From Gyromitra esculenta (lineage: Eukaryota > Ascomycota > Pezizomycetes > Pezizales > Discinaceae), in assembly GCA_038503075.1 (NCBI GenBank), contig JBCAML010000007.1, positions 248,001-312,000 of the forward strand: a stretch of 64,000 nt of DNA, in the 5' to 3' direction. Below the pieces are notes generated by a model. It saw only the letters and a program-made list of their open reading frames with translations, made no database searches and had not been told where the DNA came from. Numbering within the stretch: position 1 is the first letter of the stretch; every line of letters starts with the position of its first letter. A program made the translations under genes and the position numbers. This document shows, in pieces, positions 58,132-64,000 of this stretch.

Positions 58132-61100
58132 GGTGATTATGGTAGGGGTGTATTAGTGAGTGGACGTCGAAATTTCGAATCTTCCGTAATGAGGGGCTAT
58201 GCGATGACTGAAAGTGTCGAAGCAAAAAATAAAAAGGCGATCGGAAGTGTCTCGAAAGAACGACAAAAAAAGGACAAGAAAAAAAAATATCGATGATTAG
58301 AGAATGACAGAATGATCGCTGGAAAGAAGGTGTTCTCCGACTAAGGCCAATCGCGGAGGGTAAGAATCGGATATTAAAAGCTTCTAGTAAATAAGTCACC
58401 GTGTAAGCTCGCCAATGCCATTGAGCTAGAGTGAGGGGATCGGAGAGGAGAGACAGCGCATATCGTCTGGGCCCATACCACTGGAAGAAACAAAAGTAGT
58501 GGAGCAAGAAGGAATGCCTTTTCGAATACAATGCGTCAGGAGGACCCGTGTGATGGATAGCCCCTTACTCAAAACCCCGTGAGCCTATGTCAAAACAGAC
58601 GAGAACAACCGACGATGCTCTGGACAAGAATGGGCAATTTGTAGATGCAGAAGATGCCTTTCCTCACTCAGAAAAATAACGAGCTAACGTCTCTGAGGAA
58701 GCGAAGGCTGCCAGATGCGAAACTGAACGATGGATCAGGGGGAAGCGCAAGGGCGAAAGATGGGGTGCCGAGCGGGAAGACTTGACAGAACACCGGAATG
58801 ACTATGCGGAGCCGACCTGTGTCTGAATGGTCCGAGAGAGGTTGAGGTTCGCGGAAACCTGAATGGTAGTATTCGGAAAGGAGGTGAAAGGAATGAGTGA
58901 TCGGAAGGAGCGTGGTAGCCTGTCGACGCAACCAGGGAAAGGGGCTGGTTAGCAAGAACAAGACTTGGAATTAGAGAAAAATGAATGAATGAATGAAAGA
59001 GTGGAAGCCCGAATGCGAAAGACAGACTGGCAGAGACTATTGAAGGTGGAACATGAATGGGGATGGTCTGTATTATTTGCAGACCATTCAATGTGGGTTT
59101 CCCAGTCCAGCGCAGCCCCCAGGGGCGGGCCGTGGTACATACGGCTCCTGAATCGACGAGAATGTGCCTCGGACATTCAACCAGCGAAGCACACATCCCA
59201 ATAAGCCAACGCAGCTCAACCACTGATAAATGGACTTGAGAGATTCCCATGGACGTGGTTGAGTTGACAGATTGGTCACCTCTTTCTCTGCACATTGACA
59301 CTCCGCCTTCACAACTGCGACCCTGGGCTTGCGCAACTTCCAACCACAGAGAGACCTCGGGCGGAGCGGAATAACGAGCAATAAAAGGGTAAAGAGAATC
59401 AAATAATTCCATCCGTAAAAATCATCTCGAAACGACGAAGTTCGATAACTAAAAGAGAATGGGTCCACTAACAGTTGGAGATATTATGAGTATTTCACCA
59501 CCGAAATCTAACAAAAAGTGACAGATAATCGCTTTCCACAAAATTCATTCACCAACAGCGTTCGATTCCAGGTCGAGCTTCACCAGCAGTCAGACGACGA
59601 GGAAAGAGTCCTTTGACTATTTATGCAGATCACTCCGTCTGTGAGTTGACGAAAGAGATAGGGGTGTTGAGGAGTATGAGGGAGAGGATGCCGACCCGGT
59701 TCGACAAAGTTGGCTCGAGGACACACGAGGGAGGAATCGGTGCCAGTCTGGAAAATACTCTAGCACCTTCAACTCCGTCTCGAAGTTCAATCGATTGGAA
59801 AGGCCTGCCGGGTATGGGGAGGATGAGGTGGGAGGGTGGGAGAGATGGAGAAGGAAAGAAAGGAAAGACTGCGAGACTTCTCACCACAACTGGGGTTTCA
59901 AACATTACATACATAACGTACTATGAGGAAGGGATTACATACTTTATTTAATCTATCCGTCGAAGATGCCGCTAAAACTGCACACTACCACACAACACAT
60001 CCGCTTACTGTACAAGCCTACTCTTGCCCCAAATCTTGTACTTCCTAAATCCATGATGTATTATTTCTTTAGGAAGCGCGACAGTGGTGGTTGTGAGCGA
60101 GGCAAGCAGAAAGAGCAAGGAGAAGGGGTATGTGTGTGAACACTGCTGTTTCGCTTTTTTAAAAAGGTAGCTGAGTAGCCCTGCCGGTCAGGCTCCGCGG
60201 TACTTTCCCACGAGTCCATCGCGTCTTCCCTTGTATTTTGTACGCAGGGCATGGACAGGGAGTGAAGAGATGACAGCGAATGAACATCAAGAGGTAAAGA
60301 CTGTACCTAGCTGACTCGCGTCAGGATAATCCGTCGTCCAATCGAGTTTTGTACCAACTTTCTTCTTGCTCTTCTCCTTTCCCAGTTCCTTTTCCCTATT
60401 GCTAGTCCCAACTACATCTTCAAATTATGCGGCGATACGCATGCTGGTGTATGGTATGTATGAGGCAGGACACGCACGAGTCCATCTGCAGCATTAAGCA
60501 CGCGTATTGATTCAAGCGCGAAGATGCGCAGCTTTTTGTACGGATACTAGGTACCGTTATGTCATTTCGTGCTTCTACTCGACACTCTATACGGTCTATT
60601 CATGCTAAGAAGATATTTTCACGAAGGTTGGATCTAGGAGAACTGCCATCGGATTTAATCCCGGCGACGGAGTGGATTGTGATTGTTGATCATTCGGCGA
60701 ATTAAATACTAGATATTAAGCCCTTGGCAGTCTCTCCAGAAGGAGGGATCTTTAATTCTAGTTCCTTCTCGTCTTGAAAACATACATGGCGATCCTTGCT
60801 TTCTGTCATGGCTGGTGGAGGCAAAAATGTGGCTTAACTCCGGGTGATTGGTGGTATGGTGCGTTGGCAGGTTCAATTTCTAGCCCCATGAGATGAATCT
60901 GCCGACGGGCATCTCAGATTTAAACGTCACACGGGTTACTCGAACCTGTGGTTGAGGCAAAAAAAAATAAGTCCCTTTACTGGTATTACCTTGTCTGATT
61001 CGGTATCCTACTTCTGGCTCATTTGCTGCCATACCCTGGTTGTTCAGCTTGACCGTTCCACAACAGAAAGCCTTCGCCGCCGACTTTCGCCGGACACCCT

Positions 61101-61730
61101 CGATCACGAAACGTCATACTTTCCTCCAACCAAAGCCAAAAACCAGAGTCAAAAGCACTAGCCACAGCTACGCCCCCAGGAAACGCTTAGATGCGCTATC
61201 AAGTTTCTAATACCGATCAGCCAAACACCAGAACACAGATTTTGGTAAGAAAACTTGTTTATGTCCGGCAGGGTAACCAGTTTCTGTCCAATTTCTGCCC
61301 AATGAGAAATACAGCTGACCCTCCTGATCAGAAATAGAGTAGTTCTTTCGTAAACTCGGGAAGCCTGATCAAAAATCATCAATGGTGGTTACAAGGATCC
61401 ATCTTAACGTGGTGACAGTATGAACAAATGAACTTCCACAAATCTATTAAGAGTCAGGATTCGCAGGAACATCGAATATGAATTCTATCTATAGCCGACT
61501 AGTGTCGCGTACCTGCTTCATCTCAACGCGCGCGAAAGATAGAGTATGTATTATGCACCATCAAGATGTCCATCGTTGGGCCTGGAAGATCGTAAAAAAC
61601 AATAATACACGAACTAATGCAGCCTTCTGATCCCCACTAGCCAGCACGCCTATAGACAATGCTGGTCTTCATCAAACTGTAGTAATAGTTAATAGAGTAC
61701 ATGTGTGTATCCTAAGGTTTCGTTTAGTGT
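58132..61730. other. upstream region of the cyclin gene and AT-richer intergenic DNA
   Basis: The first 1.5 kb or so has balanced composition and may be the promoter and long leader of the cyclin gene. The open frames in it are overlapping on both strands and show no family signal. From about 60.3 kb the sequence becomes AT-rich. No RNA gene was recognised. Confidence 0.45.
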
Positions 61731-61814
61731 ACAGTCGTGTAAGAAAAGTCTTGACACCCCACTTAACTGGCGAGACAGCCACTGAGGTGCCAAGACTTTT
61801 CTTACACGGCTGTA
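61730..61814. mobile_element. short Tc1/mariner-type MITE with TA target-site duplication
   Basis: An 81-bp element (61732-61812) flanked by TA on both sides. Its ends are inverted copies of about 27 bp, CAGTCGTGTAAGAAAAGTCT at the left and the complement at the right, with two mismatches (T/C in the fifth to tenth positions and A/G near the inner end). The CAGT start and TA duplication are hallmarks of Tc1/mariner elements. There is no coding capacity. Confidence 0.82.
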
Positions 61815-64000
61815 CGTATAACCCCCTATCTAGAAAGAAAGCAAGGGCTAACCGTAACCTCCAACTCGACCTTAATAGGCACCCCCGTCTGAAATGGATA
61901 CGCTTTCTACAGTAAAAAGAAAAAGAGGACAGCATCGCGGATTATGTACATATGTAAGTTGGGAGATGTCCACTTTTCGCTTGGAGAGTCATCGCTGATC
62001 CATCTCTGAAAATGCGCTGAAAATGAGGCGACATCGATTCTTTAATCTTGACATATAATCGAGCGTGTTTACATATGCGTTTATACCTACATGTAGTTTA
62101 GACTTTACGCCCTAAGTATGGGGAGACAATAATATGTTGATGTGCACACATGCCCCGCAAAATGTTAAATGTAGCCTAGGCTCTGACTCAAGTCCCGCGC
62201 ATAATCTACGATATCGTGCCTTTACCGCGTACGTTTTATATAATCCTTAATATTTTTTGCATTGCACAAGCAAGTGCCAAGCTTAAGAGAGATATCCAGC
62301 TGCATCGCGAAGGTTTGCCACCATATTTCTATCCCAAATTTTGCCTAGTAATGTCTCAAGAGCACTTCCAGCCTAATATGACATGACTAAACGAATGCTC
62401 AACACTGATTTTCAACTGTTATGATAACCGTGCCGTAAATATACATAAAGTAGGCAATAAACGCGATTTGGTCTGCTAGGAGTCATGCTGTTAAAGCACA
62501 GTTTCGTACACTTCCCTGAGCTTGTCTCTCTTCTTGCAGGACAACGGGAGCATAGAAATCACGAGCCGCGAGCTTGCTCCAATTACAGTTCGAATTCAAG
62601 ATCATCGATCCCTAGGATTGTGCAACAATTATTATAATTCCAATTTGGTAGGTATGAACCAAATTAATAAGCCTTCAGTCGCTTGTAGCAGAGTCCTAAC
62701 AGTGTAAAGCTAAACACCACTTTATTTCGTTTTTTACTTTACTTTTACTCTAACTCAACCTTTAAATGGAATGGAGCCCGCATATGCAAGACGTCATGAC
62801 TCACGAATAGTAAAAAACGACATGAGCAGAGATAGTATTCACTGCATTTTGGGGGGCCTGGTTCTCGAGCGAATGAGCCATTCCTGCATGCAGCTCAGGG
62901 TTTAGTGAATGTTCAAGACATGAGGGTTTCTCCGTATGTGACTCCTTGGTTGAAGATATATGCTGAATTTGAAGGGAAAAAACCCCCCCGATCGCGACTC
63001 TTCCCAGAAAATAATCTTGCAGCGATAATCTCGCAAATTTCCAATTCCGATTCGAGAATTCCCCCCCCATGTCTATGATTCGCTAGATGCTATATTTTGT
63101 CTGACACTGACAAGGAATGCCCTTTGGTCGTTTTGAAAACTAAACCACCTTCGTTACATCAGGGAACGGCATCTGTGAGGCTGACACCAGGACTCAATTT
63201 CAGATGTTTGATGATAGCTCAGAAGCAAAGCTTGGTTATCATTTACTGGCTCTTGGTACACTATGGTAGATATCTTTATTGCCATTAGTTCTGTGCGTGT
63301 CTCGTTACGTACTTCTATGAAATAGCGAGCTAAATGGAGGGGTTGTAGTTTCTTGGAACAAACTTTTAGATGTGGGAGTATCAGCAGATATAAAAATGTC
63401 GAAAGTTCGAATCCGACTATCAGCGGAGATAATTTTCGTTATTTCGATATCTTTGATGTATGACCTAGGTACATTATCGTACGACACCGTTATAAATATA
63501 TATAGAGCATCAACCCCTCTCCCGATACCCAATCTCCTCGACCTCGCCTCTAAGTTCTCAGCCTAATTTTCTATTAGCCACCTAAAGAGCTTAGTTTTTG
63601 AGTATTCTAGGATGATATTTACGATTTTGAGGGTATCTACTTTTCACTGGTTCATAATGTAATCTGTGGTGAACACCCGTAATATACCTAGATTGGTCTG
63701 CTTAATCTAGGTTTGTATTTGAATGTGCATGTGCAGATGATTTTGCGTGTTGCAACCTGGGCGTTTTGACCACGCCCTTAGGTTTGCTTCCCAGAACCCG
63801 TCAGTAGATTAGTAGATATATATGCGCAAGCAATATAACTTCAATATAAATAGGAGAATTTCATAATATTATGAGTATTAAAGATATTAATGTAGACCGT
63901 TCATGAGCGGAAACCCGCGTAGCATAGCCGTTTTAAGTTTAAGAGTTCGGGTAGTTGCTATATACTCAAACGTGGTTTAATATCGCAACTTATGCCTTGC
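61815..64000. other. AT-rich gene-poor region to the window end
   Basis: Only short frames, many stops. A partial gene running off the right edge cannot be excluded but is not visible. Confidence 0.45.

Noticed and set aside
58735..59412. 225-codon minus-strand frame upstream of the cyclin gene
   Set aside because: It overlaps open frames on both strands, is low in domain signal and lies where the cyclin promoter or leader is expected.
63395..63425. AGTTCGAATCC, B-box-like with partial GTCG/CGAC pairing
   Set aside because: No anticodon or acceptor stem can be drawn upstream; at best a degenerate tRNA scrap.

Overview
This is a eukaryotic window and almost certainly comes from a filamentous ascomycete (Pezizomycotina). 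The genes carry short spliceosomal introns, mostly 50-100 bp with GT-AG ends and CTAAC/CTAAT-like branch points. The gene set is fungal: a Zn2Cys6 regulator, homoisocitrate dehydrogenase of the aminoadipate lysine pathway, levoglucosan kinase, a G1 cyclin and the decayed remains of a STAND/ankyrin protein. GC-rich gene islands alternate with AT-rich gene-poor blocks, as in genomes shaped by repeat-induced point mutation. The species cannot be named from the sequence alone. I spliced the gene models by hand; junctions were accepted only when phase and the family's protein sequence agreed across them.

Layout. 0.1-7.5 kb: a divergent pair, a WDR6/Rtt10 tRNA-methylation cofactor (-) and the Polycomb H3K27 methyltransferase KMT6/EZH2 (+). 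8.8-10.1 kb: a broken STAND-type ankyrin gene. 11.3-14.7 kb: a second divergent pair, a membrane-anchored ZZ/EF-hand protein (-) and the cornichon cargo receptor Erv14 (+). 14.7-20 kb: gene-poor, with two adjacent decayed tandem arrays (unit about 75 bp, then about 270 bp; the larger unit looks like a repeated exon-intron module). 20-29.4 kb: an unknown Cys-rich protein (-), a Zn2Cys6 regulator (-), a MITE-like element, levoglucosan kinase (-) and, divergent from it, an MFS sugar transporter (+). 29.4-32.4 kb: gene-poor, with a decayed duplicated coding fragment. 32.4-38.9 kb: LYS12 (+), kynurenine 3-monooxygenase BNA4 (-) and an F-box protein (-). 39.5 kb: a tRNA-Val. 40.5-45.7 kb: Srs2 helicase (-) and a small Cys-rich unknown (-). 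48.8-50.5 kb: peptide:N-glycanase PNG1 (+). 56.9-58.1 kb: a G1/S cyclin (-). The rest of 50.5-64 kb is AT-rich, with hairpins and one short Tc1/mariner-type MITE.

How the genes work together. Most are single-copy housekeeping genes. The part that reads as a unit is 21.6-29.4 kb. A levoglucosan (1,6-anhydroglucose) kinase faces a sugar transporter across one 1.06-kb intergenic region that holds repeated C-rich motifs containing CreA-type cores. A Zn2Cys6 regulator lies just beyond the kinase. This is a plausible, untested anhydrosugar uptake and phosphorylation cluster and is the most interesting metabolic hypothesis in the window. The most interesting structural signal is the pair of decayed arrays at 16.6-18.9 kb.
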